44,018 nucleotides of DNA. Origin: a bacterium (GTDB lineage Bacteria; Acidobacteriota; Terriglobia; Terriglobales; Acidobacteriaceae). The notes below the pieces were generated by a model. The model was not told the origin of the DNA. It saw nothing but the letters and a program-made list of their open reading frames with translations, and did not search any database. Both the position numbers and the translations under genes were made by a program. The stretch lies in the NCBI GenBank assembly GCA_026225095.1, contig JAMFSC010000097.1, positions 1-44,018 of the forward strand, written 5' to 3'. Below, one piece after another: positions 16,471 to 25,560 of this stretch; within the stretch, counting starts at the first letter, position 1, and each line of letters starts with the position of its first letter.

Positions 16471-18105
16471 ATGCGACGCAGCCCATCCAAGTGGATCCCC
16501 GCCGCCCTCCTGGCCGCCTCTCTCACCGCCCCCGCCCAGGCTCCAGACCTCGCCCACCAGATCCAAACCCTCCTCGCCGACCCCGCCGTCTCCCGCGCCC
16601 ACTGGGGCATCGACGTCACCGACCTCGCTGGCCAGCCCATCTTCGCCCTCAACGAAGCCCAATACTTCCGACCCGCCTCGAACGCCAAGCTCTACACCAC
16701 CACCACCGCCATGGCCCTCCTCGGGAAGGACCACACCTTCACCACCCGCGTCGTGAGCCACGGAATCTACACGGATCCCACCCACCTCAACGGAGACATC
16801 GTCCTCATTGGCGACGGAGACGCCAACCTCTCCGCCCGCACCATCCCCTACCTCTCCCCCAAAGACCGCCCAAAAAAGCTCCCAGGCGTACCCGAACCAT
16901 CCCCCCTCCGCCATCTGGAGCAGATGGCCGATACCGTAGCCGCCACCGGACTCAGGCTCATCGACGGCGACGTCATCGGCGACGACACCCTCTTCCCCGG
17001 GGACCCCTCCCCCGCCGACTGGTCGATCGACGACGCCGTCTGGGGCTATGGCGCACCCGTCTCCGCCCTCACCATCACCGACAACCAACTCATCATCACC
17101 GTCACGCCCGCCACCTCCGCCAGCCTCCCCCCCACAGTCCTGATCGACCCCGCCACCCCCGCCTACTACACCCTCGACACCACCGCCCTCACCACCGGAG
17201 CACCCAAAAGCGGCAGCCACGTCCAGATGGAACGCGCCCTCGGCTCTAAGGTTCTCCGCATCTTCGGCGCGATCGCCACCGATGCCGCCCCCGATGTGGA
17301 AGAGGTCGCCATCCACGACCCCGCCGAGTACGCCGCCATCGCCCTCAAGTCCATGCTCGAAGCCCGCGGCATCCGCATCACCGGCAAAGCCCGCGCCGAA
17401 CACCGAACCTCAACCGACCCCCGCGGCTTCCTCACCGCCTCCAGCATCTCCCCCGAAGAGATCAAGGCCTGGCCCCCAAATTTAGGACTAACCAATGGCA
17501 TCACCTCCATCTTCTGCGAGTCCTTTAGTCCATCTCTGCGCACGGGGAGCTTCAAGATCCTTGCCGAACACCAATCCGTCCCACTCGGCGAAGACGTAGT
17601 CGTCACCAACAAGGTCAGCCAGAACCTCCACGCCGAGCTCCTCCTCGAGCAGATCAGCCGCCGCTACACCTGCGACCCCACCCGAGCCAATGGAGCCCGC
17701 ATCGTCCGCGAACTGATGCTCCGCGACGTCCACCTCGACCCCGACGACTTCGTCTTCTTCGACGGCTCCGGTCTCAGCGGTCACGACCTGGTCACCCCCC
17801 GCGCCACCGCCAGACTCCTGTCCTGGGCCGCCACCCAGCCCTGGTTCGCCGATTGGAAGCGTGCTCTCCCCATCGGAGGCGAAGACGGCTCCCTCGCCGC
17901 CCGCTTCCCCAATCCACCCCTCAAAGACCACGTCTTCGCCAAGACCGGAACCCTCGGTGAAGCCCGCGCTCTCTCGGGCTACCTCGTCGCCGCCAGCGGC
18001 AAGACCATCCTCTTCTCCATCATGGTCGACAACCACACCCCCCGCACTACCGCCGACCGCGAGACCATGGACCGCGTCGTAGCCGCCATCGCCGCCGCCA
18101 ACTAG
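16471..18105 (+). CDS. dacB: PBP4-type D-Ala-D-Ala carboxypeptidase/endopeptidase
   Basis: A 544-residue exported peptidase S13 protein. A signal peptide (RRSPSKWIPAALLAASL) is followed by the catalytic SxxK tetrad at S70-N-A-K73 (RPASNAKLY), GSGLS near 432-436, and the KTG triad at 491-493 (FAKTGTLGEA). These define low-molecular-mass class C penicillin-binding proteins, which trim the terminal D-Ala of peptidoglycan stem peptides and cut cross-links. Length is usual for the insert-containing PBP4 type. The start at 16471 is chosen over 16456 because it gives a cleaner signal peptide and lies 5 nt after a -10-like box. It is transcribed convergently with the TldE-like gene. Confidence 0.9.
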   Translation: MRRSPSKWIPAALLAASLTAPAQAPDLAHQIQTLLADPAVSRAHWGIDVTDLAGQPIFALNEAQYFRPASNAKLYTTTTAMALLGKDHTFTTRVVSHGIYTDPTHLNGDIVLIGDGDANLSARTIPYLSPKDRPKKLPGVPEPSPLRHLEQMADTVAATGLRLIDGDVIGDDTLFPGDPSPADWSIDDAVWGYGAPVSALTITDNQLIITVTPATSASLPPTVLIDPATPAYYTLDTTALTTGAPKSGSHVQMERALGSKVLRIFGAIATDAAPDVEEVAIHDPAEYAAIALKSMLEARGIRITGKARAEHRTSTDPRGFLTASSISPEEIKAWPPNLGLTNGITSIFCESFSPSLRTGSFKILAEHQSVPLGEDVVVTNKVSQNLHAELLLEQISRRYTCDPTRANGARIVRELMLRDVHLDPDDFVFFDGSGLSGHDLVTPRATARLLSWAATQPWFADWKRALPIGGEDGSLAARFPNPPLKDHVFAKTGTLGEARALSGYLVAASGKTILFSIMVDNHTPRTTADRETMDRVVAAIAAAN

Positions 18106-18152
18106 CCAAAAAATCGGTGCGAACCCTTCATCGCAAAGATAGACCCCACTTG

Positions 18153-18233
18153 CGACCATCGGGAGCACCCCGCGAAGCCCAACACGAGTCACGAAGTGAC
18201 CGCCCCCCGCGCAGGGGGCCCGTCCGGCGGGAC
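18153..18233 (+). repeat. Hairpin repeat element, copy A (short form)
   Basis: One of four copies of a shared intergenic element starting CGACCATCGGGAGC. Three helices are visible: GTCAC-gaa-GTGAC, CCCCC-gcgca-GGGGG and GTCC-ggcg-GGAC. The second helix has C-G where copies B, C and D have A-T, a compensatory change. The element lies between convergent dacB and the TldE-like gene, ending 6 nt before the latter's stop codon. Confidence 0.8.
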
Positions 18234-18239
18234 ACGCCT

Positions 18240-19937
18240 TTAAGGAGTCGGAGGAGGATAGTAAGGCAGCTTCTGCTGCTCTTCCGCCGCCCGCTTCACC
18301 CCAATATCCCCAAACAAAAGCGAAGGAGTAATCGTCGTCTGCGGAACCGCCCCGAGAGTATTGGCGACAAAAGGATCGTCCCCCGCCGCCAGGATCTCCG
18401 ACCGCAGACTCCGGTTATCCAGCTCATCAAACGCCGCCCCCCGCACCAGCGTCTTCGATCCATCCTTCGCATGCACCAGGTACAGCAGCCGCGGAGCAAG
18501 CTCTCCACCCCCCAGCGTCTCGACCATGTAAACGTCGCGCCCCTGTTCCCGCGCCATCGCCAGCAATCTTCCCTGCAGATCCGCCGCCGGCTGCGTAGCC
18601 CGGAAAGTAATCACCCCCGCCTTCGAGTGCGCCGCCTGCCCCGGAGCCGCACGCCCATGCCCGTTCGAGCTGGCAAAGTCCCGCACCGGCGTCCGCCCGA
18701 TCAGGTAGTTCGTCAGCTTGCCGTGGACCACCACGTCCACTGCCTCCGCCGGAACCCCCTCGTCATCGACCTCGTAGCTTCCCAACAGCGTCCTGCCCCC
18801 AAACGCCTTCACCGTCGGGTCATCCGTCACCGACAGAATCTCCGGCAGCACCCGCGACTTGTAACTCGACGTGTAGATCCCCTGAGTCCGCGCCGTCGTC
18901 CCTGCATCCGGGCGATCCGCCTCGATGTTCGGAACGAACAGCCGGTTCATCACATCCGCCGACGCATCTCCCGAGAACAGCACCGGCCCGTGATAGTCCT
19001 CGGCCGAGACCACCGGAGCATTGCGCAGCTCCTCGAGACTCTTCAGATCATCGATCGTCCTCTTCCGAAACGCCGCCGCCGACTCCAGCTCACTCGCCTT
19101 CGCCGCCGTCGTCCCGTTATCCCGTGAGAGCCGCATCCCATCGTCCGCCTGCGTTCCCACGCTGATGTTCGCCGAATAACCCGCATACCCATGCCGCAGC
19201 GTCGTGCCCTCGCTATTGACCATGTACCGGTTCACCGCGATCCCCCGCAGGTTCGAGGTCGAATACTGGAGATGCACCGCCGCCGCCTTCACCTCCGGAT
19301 CGGTCAGAAACAGTCCACTCGCCTCGACGATCCGCCGCTTCCACTCCGCCCGATCGATCTCGAGCGCCACCGTCGGCTCAATCGCCGTCACCGGCCGCGC
19401 CTCGGAGAAGTCCCGCTCCGGCCTCTGCTGCTCAAACCGCTTCTGATTCGCCAGCTTGGCCGAGTAAGCCCGCAACGCATTCTTGTAAGCCTCATCCGTC
19501 GCCGTCCAAAGCGCATACCGCAGCGCCTCCGGATCGTTGTCCTCCGGAGCCAGCTGCACCGACCCATCCCCCCGGCTCGAGCTCGAATCCGAGTCATACG
19601 ACCCGATCCGCACCGTCACCCGCACCACCCGCTGATGGCTCTCCTCCTCCCGCGTCAGCGCCCCATAGTTCGCGACCGCCTCATACCCCCGCAGGTCGTC
19701 CAGCCGATACTCGATAAAGTAGGGCCGTTCCATTCCAGGCAGAAGCAATCCGGCCTTCTCCCGGTCCAGCTCCGCCCGCATCGCCAGCAGAATCGGATCG
19801 TCCACCACCGTCTTCGTCATCGCTGAGGCTCCGGGACTTGACAAAGAAACGGGCTCCGCCGCCCCTGCATTCAACGTGAGGGCGGACAAAATCAGCACGC
19901 CACAATGTACGATCACCAAACCAGTTTTCCCCATCAA
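18240..19937 (-). CDS. Exported TldE/PmbA-like protein, zinc site absent
   Basis: 565 residues with a signal peptide (GLVIVHCGVLILSALTLNAGA). It belongs to the TldD/PmbA family by its overall layout: an N-terminal domain, the YHGPVLFSGDASADV segment, RDFASSNGHGRA, and the beta-rich C-terminus. At the place where TldD has HExxxH, this protein reads NRLFVP, and the C-terminal zinc-binding cysteine is also missing. It therefore resembles the inactive TldE partner of a TldD/TldE heterodimer. It is translated after the active homologue with a 4-nt overlap (19934-19937), which supports complex formation. Unlike the cytoplasmic E. coli pair, it is predicted to be exported. The substrate is unknown. 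Confidence 0.82.
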   Translation of the reverse strand: MMGKTGLVIVHCGVLILSALTLNAGAAEPVSLSSPGASAMTKTVVDDPILLAMRAELDREKAGLLLPGMERPYFIEYRLDDLRGYEAVANYGALTREEESHQRVVRVTVRIGSYDSDSSSSRGDGSVQLAPEDNDPEALRYALWTATDEAYKNALRAYSAKLANQKRFEQQRPERDFSEARPVTAIEPTVALEIDRAEWKRRIVEASGLFLTDPEVKAAAVHLQYSTSNLRGIAVNRYMVNSEGTTLRHGYAGYSANISVGTQADDGMRLSRDNGTTAAKASELESAAAFRKRTIDDLKSLEELRNAPVVSAEDYHGPVLFSGDASADVMNRLFVPNIEADRPDAGTTARTQGIYTSSYKSRVLPEILSVTDDPTVKAFGGRTLLGSYEVDDEGVPAEAVDVVVHGKLTNYLIGRTPVRDFASSNGHGRAAPGQAAHSKAGVITFRATQPAADLQGRLLAMAREQGRDVYMVETLGGGELAPRLLYLVHAKDGSKTLVRGAAFDELDNRSLRSEILAAGDDPFVANTLGAVPQTTITPSLLFGDIGVKRAAEEQQKLPYYPPPTP

Positions 19938-21685
19938 CGGCCCACCTTCTGCTCAGCCGTCAATAACGTGGTCGGAGGTGGCAGAATCGGTGGCCGCGCC
20001 GTGCCCTGGCTCTGCCGCTGCGTCTCAATCTCCGAGACCAGCATCGCCGGAGCCACCGCCGAAACCGGAATCGAACCCGACTCCGCCCCGCAGATTCCAT
20101 TGAAGATATCCTGATGATCGTTCGTCGCCAGGATCCGGTTCAGCGCCGCCTGCGGTGTCCCCACAATCGAAACCCCACGCACCAGCTCATCCGGCCGCCC
20201 ATCCACAAACACCCTGTAAACAACCAGCGGAATCACCTGGAACGCCTGGGGAGACCGCCGCGTCGTCACCGCGAAACCCGAAGAAATATCCTCGAAATAA
20301 AGCCCATACGGCTTGTTCTGCCGCTTCGCCTCCGCAATCAGCATCGCCCGCAGCTCCTTGTCCGAGACCGTCTTCGAGCTGCTCACGATCAGGTTCCCCT
20401 GCCGTCCCGTCGGCATCCGCCCCGTCTCCGCCCGCCCATGCCCATTCGAGTTCGCGAAGCTCGCAATCGGCAGCCGCGACATCAGAAACGTCTGCAAAAC
20501 CCCATCCTTGATCAGATCAACCCGCCGCGCCGGCTGCCCCTCATCGTCGAAGCTATAGTGCCCCGACAGAGGATGCCCCTCGAACTTCTCCACCGTCGGA
20601 TCATCCGCCACGGAGAGAAACGTAGGCAGAATCTGCTTGTTCAGCAACCGCGTAAACGTCTGCCCCTCATCGTCTCCACGCTGCCTCTGCCCCTCCAGCC
20701 GATGCCCCAGCACCTCATGAAAAAACACCGCCGAAGCCCGGCCCGAAAGAATCGCCGGACCGTTATATGGCTCCGTAATCGGAGCGGCCCGCAGCGCCTC
20801 GAGGTTCCTCGCCATCTCCAGCGTCTTCGCCGTCAACGTCTTCTGATCCGGCAGATGCCCCGTCTCGTCGGATTCGAACGTCTCCACCCGGAACAGGTCC
20901 ATCCCGTCCGCCGCCCGCGTCCGGCCCACGATCACCAGCCGCGCCACATGGTTCGGCGTCGAAACCCGCGCGCCCTCCGAAGACACAAAGTAGTCCGTCT
21001 CACTCGAAGCCTGCAGATTCACATTGTTATAGAAGACATCCGGAAACTGTTTGAACAGCCCCGAAAGCTCCCGCAGCCGGCCCTCCCACTCACCACGGTC
21101 GACCGTCAGCCCCGGAGCCGGAGCCAGCAGCTCACTCTTTGGCTGCTCGGCCGAAAAATCCGCCGAAAGATCCTCTTCCTTCGCCCGAACCTGCTGCTCC
21201 GTCTTCACCTTCAGATAGGAGTCCAGCGCCCGCCCATATCCCCGGTTCGTCGCAAACCACAGACTCCGCGACAGCGCCGCCGGATCGTCCCCAAGCGGAA
21301 GCGGAACCGTCGAAAGCGCCGAAGCCCGATGCTCCCCATGCGTATTGTCCAGCGCCGGAGCCCCAATCCTTACCTGTACATCCGCCGTCCGCGTGTGCGA
21401 TTGGTTCGAGTTCAGTAACGCACCGAACTGCGCCGAAATCGACACACTTGCCGCATCCGCCACCGCGTAGGACAAGAAGTAAGGCGTCGGGGCCGCTCCA
21501 TCTTTCGCCGTTGCCGCGCCCTTCCCCAGCGAGTCCATCGCCCGCGCCATCTCCGCGTCCAGCGCCTTCATCAGCCGCGAGTCCGGAGCCGTCTTCCCCC
21601 CGCCCCCCGGCTCCGCCGCCCGCGCGACTGTAAACAAAACCGTGCTTCCGATAAGAACCGCCATAGCCCGATGAATCTTGCGCAT
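19934..21685 (-). CDS. Exported TldD-like zinc metalloprotease
   Basis: 583 residues with a signal peptide (AVLIGSTVLFTVARA). It has the TldD active-site motif HEVLGH at about 323-328 (H-E-x-x-x-H) and the third zinc ligand C532 in GICGAESGSIPVS, which matches the GTCG-type end of TldD. RLPIASFANSNGHGR and a C-terminal beta domain complete the family pattern. TldD/TldE complexes cut unfolded peptides, for example in microcin B17 maturation and CcdA degradation. The signal peptide argues for a periplasmic role here. AGGA lies 9 nt before the ATG at 21685. It is the first gene of a two-gene operon with the TldE-like protein. Confidence 0.87.
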   Translation of the reverse strand: MRKIHRAMAVLIGSTVLFTVARAAEPGGGGKTAPDSRLMKALDAEMARAMDSLGKGAATAKDGAAPTPYFLSYAVADAASVSISAQFGALLNSNQSHTRTADVQVRIGAPALDNTHGEHRASALSTVPLPLGDDPAALSRSLWFATNRGYGRALDSYLKVKTEQQVRAKEEDLSADFSAEQPKSELLAPAPGLTVDRGEWEGRLRELSGLFKQFPDVFYNNVNLQASSETDYFVSSEGARVSTPNHVARLVIVGRTRAADGMDLFRVETFESDETGHLPDQKTLTAKTLEMARNLEALRAAPITEPYNGPAILSGRASAVFFHEVLGHRLEGQRQRGDDEGQTFTRLLNKQILPTFLSVADDPTVEKFEGHPLSGHYSFDDEGQPARRVDLIKDGVLQTFLMSRLPIASFANSNGHGRAETGRMPTGRQGNLIVSSSKTVSDKELRAMLIAEAKRQNKPYGLYFEDISSGFAVTTRRSPQAFQVIPLVVYRVFVDGRPDELVRGVSIVGTPQAALNRILATNDHQDIFNGICGAESGSIPVSAVAPAMLVSEIETQRQSQGTARPPILPPPTTLLTAEQKVGR

Positions 21686-21829
21686 GAATAGATATCCTGG
21701 GAGGGACCGTGTCGCCTGCTGTTGGCGAGTGTATCGGATACCGGGATTAGACGCGCCCCCAACCCCATAAGACGCGCATTACCCAGTCCCACTTTGCGTT
21801 CAAACCCGGCCATCAGGCACACTCAACCC

Positions 21830-23152
21830 ATGCGTCTTCTGCGTCTCCGTCGGATCGTGCTGAGCCTGCTGTTCTGCCTGCTGACCGTAACCCCCGCCGC
21901 CCTCCCCGCCCAAACACCGGTCCAGACCCCCACCGCTCACGCCGTCGACAAATCCACCCCCGCCTACACCCTCCCCCCCGAGACCCTCCACAAGGCCATC
22001 GCCTACTCCCGCGCCCGCACCACCCTCGGCTTCGTCTCGACCGCCTGGGGAATCCTCCAGCTCCTCCTCCTGCTCACCCTCGGCGTCGTCTACCGCATGC
22101 GCAACGTCGCTGTAAATCTCAGCAGAAACCGCTGGTCCCAGGCCGGAATTTTCCTCCTCGAACTCCTCATCGTCACCGGCCTCTTCGACCTTCCCCTTGG
22201 CCTCTTCGGCCACCACCTGGCCGTCGCCTACGGACAATCCGTCCAATCCTGGCCGAGCTGGTTCGGAGACCAGGCCAAGACCTTCCTCCTCACCTACGGC
22301 ATTGCCTTCATGCTGGTCATGGCCCTCTTCTGGACCATCCGCAACTTCCCCCGCCGCTGGTGGCTCGTCTTCTGGGCCGTCTCCATGGTCTTCGTCCTCG
22401 CCGGCGTCTTCATCTCCCCCTACGTGATCGACCCGCTCTTCAACCACTTCGAGTCCCTGGGCGCGTCCAATCCCGCCCTCGTCGACCGCCTCGAACAGGT
22501 CGTCCACCGCGCCGGCGTCACCATCCCACCCCAGCGCATGTTCCTCATGCAGGCCAGCGCCAAGGTCACCGGGCTCAACGCCTACGTCACCGGCTTCGGA
22601 GCCTCCAAGCGCGTCGTTGTCTGGGACACCACCCTCGCCAAGGCCACCCCAGACCAGATCCAGTACATCTTCGGGCACGAGCTCGGTCACTACGTCCTCA
22701 ACCACATCCCCCTCGGCATCACCTTCACCGCCCTCGTCCTCCTGGTCTCGTTCTACATCGGCTTCCGCGCCGTCCAGTGGCTTATCGCCCGCTACGGCCG
22801 TACCTGGCGCGTCCCCACCCAGCTCGACTGGGGAGCCCTTGTCATCATGCTCCTGGTCCTCTCCACCATCGGCTTCCTCACCCAGCCCATCACCAACGCC
22901 TTCAGCCGCTGGGAGGAGCACCAGGCCGACATCTTCGGGCAGGAGGCCATCCACTCCCTCGTCCCCGACCCCGCCGCTACCGCCCGGACCGCCTTCCAGG
23001 TCCTTGGCGAAACCTCCCTCGCCGACCCCGACCCCAGCCCCCTCGTCGTTTTCTGGACCTACAGCCACCCCTCCATCCCCGACCGAGCCGCCTTCGCCCG
23101 CGACTATAACCCCTGGGTTCCCGGTCAGACTCCCCGGTACTTCAAGAAATAG
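21830..23152 (+). CDS. M48-family membrane metalloprotease (Ste24/HtpX-like)
   Basis: About 440 residues. A signal peptide or first helix (RIVLSLLFCLLTVTPAALPA) is followed by several membrane segments, then the zinc motif HELGH at 283-287 (FGHELGHYVLNH) and the third ligand glutamate in RWEEHQADIFG (about 362-363). This layout matches CAAX-protease-1/Ste24-like M48A proteins of bacteria, which act in membrane-protein quality control. The start at 21830 is preferred to upstream codons because it gives a proper N-terminal hydrophobic segment. No Shine-Dalgarno is present; a weak CACACT box lies 6 nt upstream. It is divergent from the TldD-like gene, with a 144-bp gap. Confidence 0.88.
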   Translation: MRLLRLRRIVLSLLFCLLTVTPAALPAQTPVQTPTAHAVDKSTPAYTLPPETLHKAIAYSRARTTLGFVSTAWGILQLLLLLTLGVVYRMRNVAVNLSRNRWSQAGIFLLELLIVTGLFDLPLGLFGHHLAVAYGQSVQSWPSWFGDQAKTFLLTYGIAFMLVMALFWTIRNFPRRWWLVFWAVSMVFVLAGVFISPYVIDPLFNHFESLGASNPALVDRLEQVVHRAGVTIPPQRMFLMQASAKVTGLNAYVTGFGASKRVVVWDTTLAKATPDQIQYIFGHELGHYVLNHIPLGITFTALVLLVSFYIGFRAVQWLIARYGRTWRVPTQLDWGALVIMLLVLSTIGFLTQPITNAFSRWEEHQADIFGQEAIHSLVPDPAATARTAFQVLGETSLADPDPSPLVVFWTYSHPSIPDRAAFARDYNPWVPGQTPRYFKK

Positions 23153-23182
23153 GCTCTTCTCAGCAACAGGAGGACCCCAAAG

Positions 23183-23524
23183 ATGTCAGACTGCCTCTTC
23201 TGCAAGATGGTCGCCGGAACCATCCCCGTACCGTTCGTCTACCAGGACGACCACGCCATCGCGATCGCCGACATCCATCCCCAGGCCCCCACCCACATCC
23301 TCGTCATCCCCAAAAAGCACTTGGCCTCCATCGCCCATGCCGAAGCCGAAGACGGCACCCTCCTCGGCCAACTCCTGGCCGCAGCCGCCGAAATCGCCAA
23401 ACAGAAGGGTCTAGCCCAGGGCTACCGCATCGTCATCAACACCGGCCCCGACGGCGGCCAAACCGTCGAGCACCTCCACATCCATCTCCTCGGCGGACGC
23501 CCCGTGCTCTGGCCCCCCGGCTAA
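23183..23524 (+). CDS. HIT-family (HINT/PKCI-like) nucleotide hydrolase
   Basis: A 113-residue histidine-triad protein. It opens with DCLFCKMVAGTIPV, typical of the HINT branch, and has the catalytic triad HLHIHLLGGR (H97, H99, H101) near the C-terminus. HINT enzymes hydrolyse adenosine phosphoramidates and acyl-adenylates. The two cysteines in CLFC may bind zinc with a histidine, as in some bacterial members. A strong Shine-Dalgarno, CAGGAGGA, lies at 23167-23174. It follows the M48 gene by 30 bp and is probably co-transcribed with it. Confidence 0.93.
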   Translation: MSDCLFCKMVAGTIPVPFVYQDDHAIAIADIHPQAPTHILVIPKKHLASIAHAEAEDGTLLGQLLAAAAEIAKQKGLAQGYRIVINTGPDGGQTVEHLHIHLLGGRPVLWPPG

Positions 23525-23533
23525 CCTCCATCC

Positions 23534-23634
23534 CGACCAACGGGAGGACCGACGCGAAGCGGTATACAAGTCACGAAGGTCTTGCCGCAGGCCCCGTGAC
23601 CGCCCCACGCGCAGTGGGCCCGTCCGGCAGGATA
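23534..23634 (+). repeat. Hairpin repeat element, copy B (long form)
   Basis: Same element family as at 18153, 32454 and 43794. Here the first helix (GTCAC with GTGAC) encloses an extra 18-nt or so block, TCTTGCCGCAGGCCCC, shared with copy C only. The second helix is CCCAC-gcgca-GTGGG and the third is GTCC-ggca-GGAT, closed by a G-T pair. It begins 10 nt after the HIT gene stop and ends 46 nt before the YceD gene. Confidence 0.8.
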
Positions 23635-23664
23635 CATCCTCGCGAGAATCTTCCCAAACAGGCC

Positions 23665-23670
23665 TAGAAT
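23665..23670 (+). promoter_or_regulatory. Possible -10 box for the yceD-rpmF-plsX transcript
   Basis: TAGAAT lies 9 nt before the ATG at 23680, with weak purine-rich sequence between them. The predicted leader would be only about 2-3 nt. No clear -35 is visible. Confidence 0.3.
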
Positions 23671-23679
23671 AGAAGTGCC

Positions 23680-24231
23680 ATGCTCATCACCCCGCTCCAG
23701 CTCGAACACGAACCCTTAGTCTTCGAGGAATCCATTCCAGTCGGTGCCCTCGAGTACGCTCCCGACGTCACCCAGGTCGGCCCCCTCCCCGTCACCGGAC
23801 GCGCGGATCTCATCCTCGAAAACCGTGGACACAACAATGTTGTCAACGACATCCGCCTCCGCGCCGCCTATCACGGCCAGCTCGAGGTCCTCTGCGCCCG
23901 CTGCGTCGAGCCAGTCGCGATGCCCATCGAGGGCTCCTTTGACCTCATCTTCCGCCCCGACGACGCTGACGCCGACTCCGCCGAACGCGCTATCACAACA
24001 GACGAGACGGAAATCGGGTATTATGACAAGAGCGGTCTTCTGCTCGAGGACGTCGTGCGCGAACAGGTGCTTCTCTCCCTGCCCGCCCGAATCCTCTGCA
24101 CCGACGATTGCAAGGGTCTTTGCCCACGCTGTGGCCAGAATCTGAACTCCGCATCCTGCAACTGCGAATCGACTGCGGTCGACCCTCGCTGGAATGCCCT
24201 TGGAGCTCTGGCAAGCCAGGTCAAACCCTGA
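23680..24231 (+). CDS. YceD/DUF177 family protein
   Basis: 183 residues. Cysteine pairs CARC (middle) and CTDDCKGLCPRCGQNLN with CNC near the end form the usual DUF177 metal-site pattern. DUF177 proteins are encoded next to rpmF and plsX in most bacteria; in plants and E. coli the family has been linked to 23S rRNA accumulation. The neighbours here match that arrangement exactly. The start at 23680 gives the standard MLITPLQLE-like N-terminus. The gene-order evidence is as strong as the sequence. Confidence 0.9.
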   Translation: MLITPLQLEHEPLVFEESIPVGALEYAPDVTQVGPLPVTGRADLILENRGHNNVVNDIRLRAAYHGQLEVLCARCVEPVAMPIEGSFDLIFRPDDADADSAERAITTDETEIGYYDKSGLLLEDVVREQVLLSLPARILCTDDCKGLCPRCGQNLNSASCNCESTAVDPRWNALGALASQVKP

Positions 24232-24305
24232 AGTAAGTCCTGAAATTGAGTTTTTGCCCGGGTCGTCTCCACGTCGACCCGCAGGCCGATTGAAAGGGAA
24301 CTGAA

Positions 24306-24491
24306 ATGCCTAATCCAAAGCGCCGCCACTCCAAGCGCCGCACCGCTCTCCGCCGCTCGCACGACTTCCTCACCCCCGAGAACCCGGCCAACTGCCCCAA
24401 GTGCGGCGAGCGCAAGCTCTCCCACCGCGCCTGCCCCAACTGCGGCGAGTACAAGGGCCGTTCCGTTATCGCAGCCAAGCAGGCCAGCTAG
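24306..24491 (+). CDS. rpmF: 50S ribosomal protein L32
   Basis: 61 residues. It starts MPNPKRRHSKRRTALRRSHD, the canonical basic L32 N-terminus, and carries the zinc ribbon CPKCGE and CPNCGEY. It is a structural protein of the large ribosomal subunit. It lies between yceD and plsX on the same strand, the conserved order. A GAAAGGGAA purine stretch precedes the start. Confidence 0.97.
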   Translation: MPNPKRRHSKRRTALRRSHDFLTPENPANCPKCGERKLSHRACPNCGEYKGRSVIAAKQAS

Positions 24492-24535
24492 TCTTTCGGC
24501 ATGAGCCCAAAACTGGATCGCGCCCGAAGAGCTTG

Positions 24536-25552
24536 ATGCCAATCGACATCGTTGTAGATGCCATGGGCTCCGACAAGGCCCCCGAGTCCGAGATTCGCGG
24601 GGCCATCCTCGCCTGCCGTCAGCTCGATGTCCGGGTCCACCTCGTGGGTCCTGAGCACACGCTCGCCCCCGCTCTCAAACATGCCCTGCGCGGGCAGCAC
24701 CTCCCCATCTCCATCGTCCACGCCTCTGAGTGGATCAGTATGGACGACAAGGCCGCCCAGGCCGTCCGCTCCAAGCGCGACTCCAGCATGCGCGTCGGTC
24801 TCAAGTGTGTCCGGGAAGGCCGCGCCGCCGGGTTCTTCACCGCCGGCAACACCGGGGCTGCCATGGCCACCGCCAAGATGGTCCTCGGCATGCTCGCCGG
24901 AGTCGACCGTCCGGCCCTCGCCACCATCCTCCCCACCAGCACCGGCTCCCCATCCCTCCTGCTTGACGTCGGAGCCAACGTCGACTCCGACCCCGAAAAT
25001 CTCGTCCAGTTCGCCATCATGGGACACATGTACGCCATGAATGTCCTGCATATGTCCAATCCCCGCGTCGGCCTCCTGTCGATCGGCGAAGAAGACTCCA
25101 AGGGCAATTCCCTCACCCGCGACACCCTCCCCCTCCTCCGCCAGCTCCCCATCAACTTTATCGGAAATATGGAAGGCCGCGACCTCTTCAACGGCCACTG
25201 CGACGTCGCCGTCTGCGACGGATTCGTCGGCAACGTAGCCCTCAAAACATCAGAGGGAGTCGGAAAGCTCGTCAGCACCATCCTGCGAAAGGCTCTGAAG
25301 TCGACGGTGACCTCACAGGTCGGCGCCCTTCTCTCCCGCAAGGCGATCGGCGAGTTTAAAAAGAGCCTCGACTACTCCGAGTACGGAGGAGCCCCGCTCC
25401 TGGGCGTCAAGGGGGTCTGCATCGTAGGCCACGGCAGCTCGAACGAGCGCGCCATCATGAACGGCATCCGCGTAGCCGCCGAGTTCGCCCAGGCCGAGGT
25501 CAACACCAGCATCGAAGCCGCCATCCGCACCGCCCCCGCCCAGACTGTGTAG
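24536..25552 (+). CDS. plsX: Phosphate acyltransferase PlsX
   Basis: 338 residues starting MPIDIVVDAMGSDKAP, with GFFTAGNTGAAMA in the middle, LLLDVGANVDSDPENLVQFA, CDGFVGNVALKTSEGV and a final EYGGAPLLGVKGVCIVGHGS. All are PlsX signatures. The enzyme makes acyl-phosphate from acyl-ACP for PlsY, the first step of phosphatidic acid synthesis. The start at 24536 is 44 nt after rpmF; longer upstream readings run through rpmF in another frame and are rejected. In many bacteria fabH follows plsX; here the next gene is a convergent SDR, so the fatty-acid cluster ends here. Confidence 0.96.
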   Translation: MPIDIVVDAMGSDKAPESEIRGAILACRQLDVRVHLVGPEHTLAPALKHALRGQHLPISIVHASEWISMDDKAAQAVRSKRDSSMRVGLKCVREGRAAGFFTAGNTGAAMATAKMVLGMLAGVDRPALATILPTSTGSPSLLLDVGANVDSDPENLVQFAIMGHMYAMNVLHMSNPRVGLLSIGEEDSKGNSLTRDTLPLLRQLPINFIGNMEGRDLFNGHCDVAVCDGFVGNVALKTSEGVGKLVSTILRKALKSTVTSQVGALLSRKAIGEFKKSLDYSEYGGAPLLGVKGVCIVGHGSSNERAIMNGIRVAAEFAQAEVNTSIEAAIRTAPAQTV

Positions 25553-25560
25553 CCAGTCCC

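Noticed and set aside
18117..21418. Plus-strand frames opposite the TldD/TldE-like genes
   Set aside because: The translations are Arg/Pro/His-rich and without domains; the minus strand carries signal peptides and the zinc motif.
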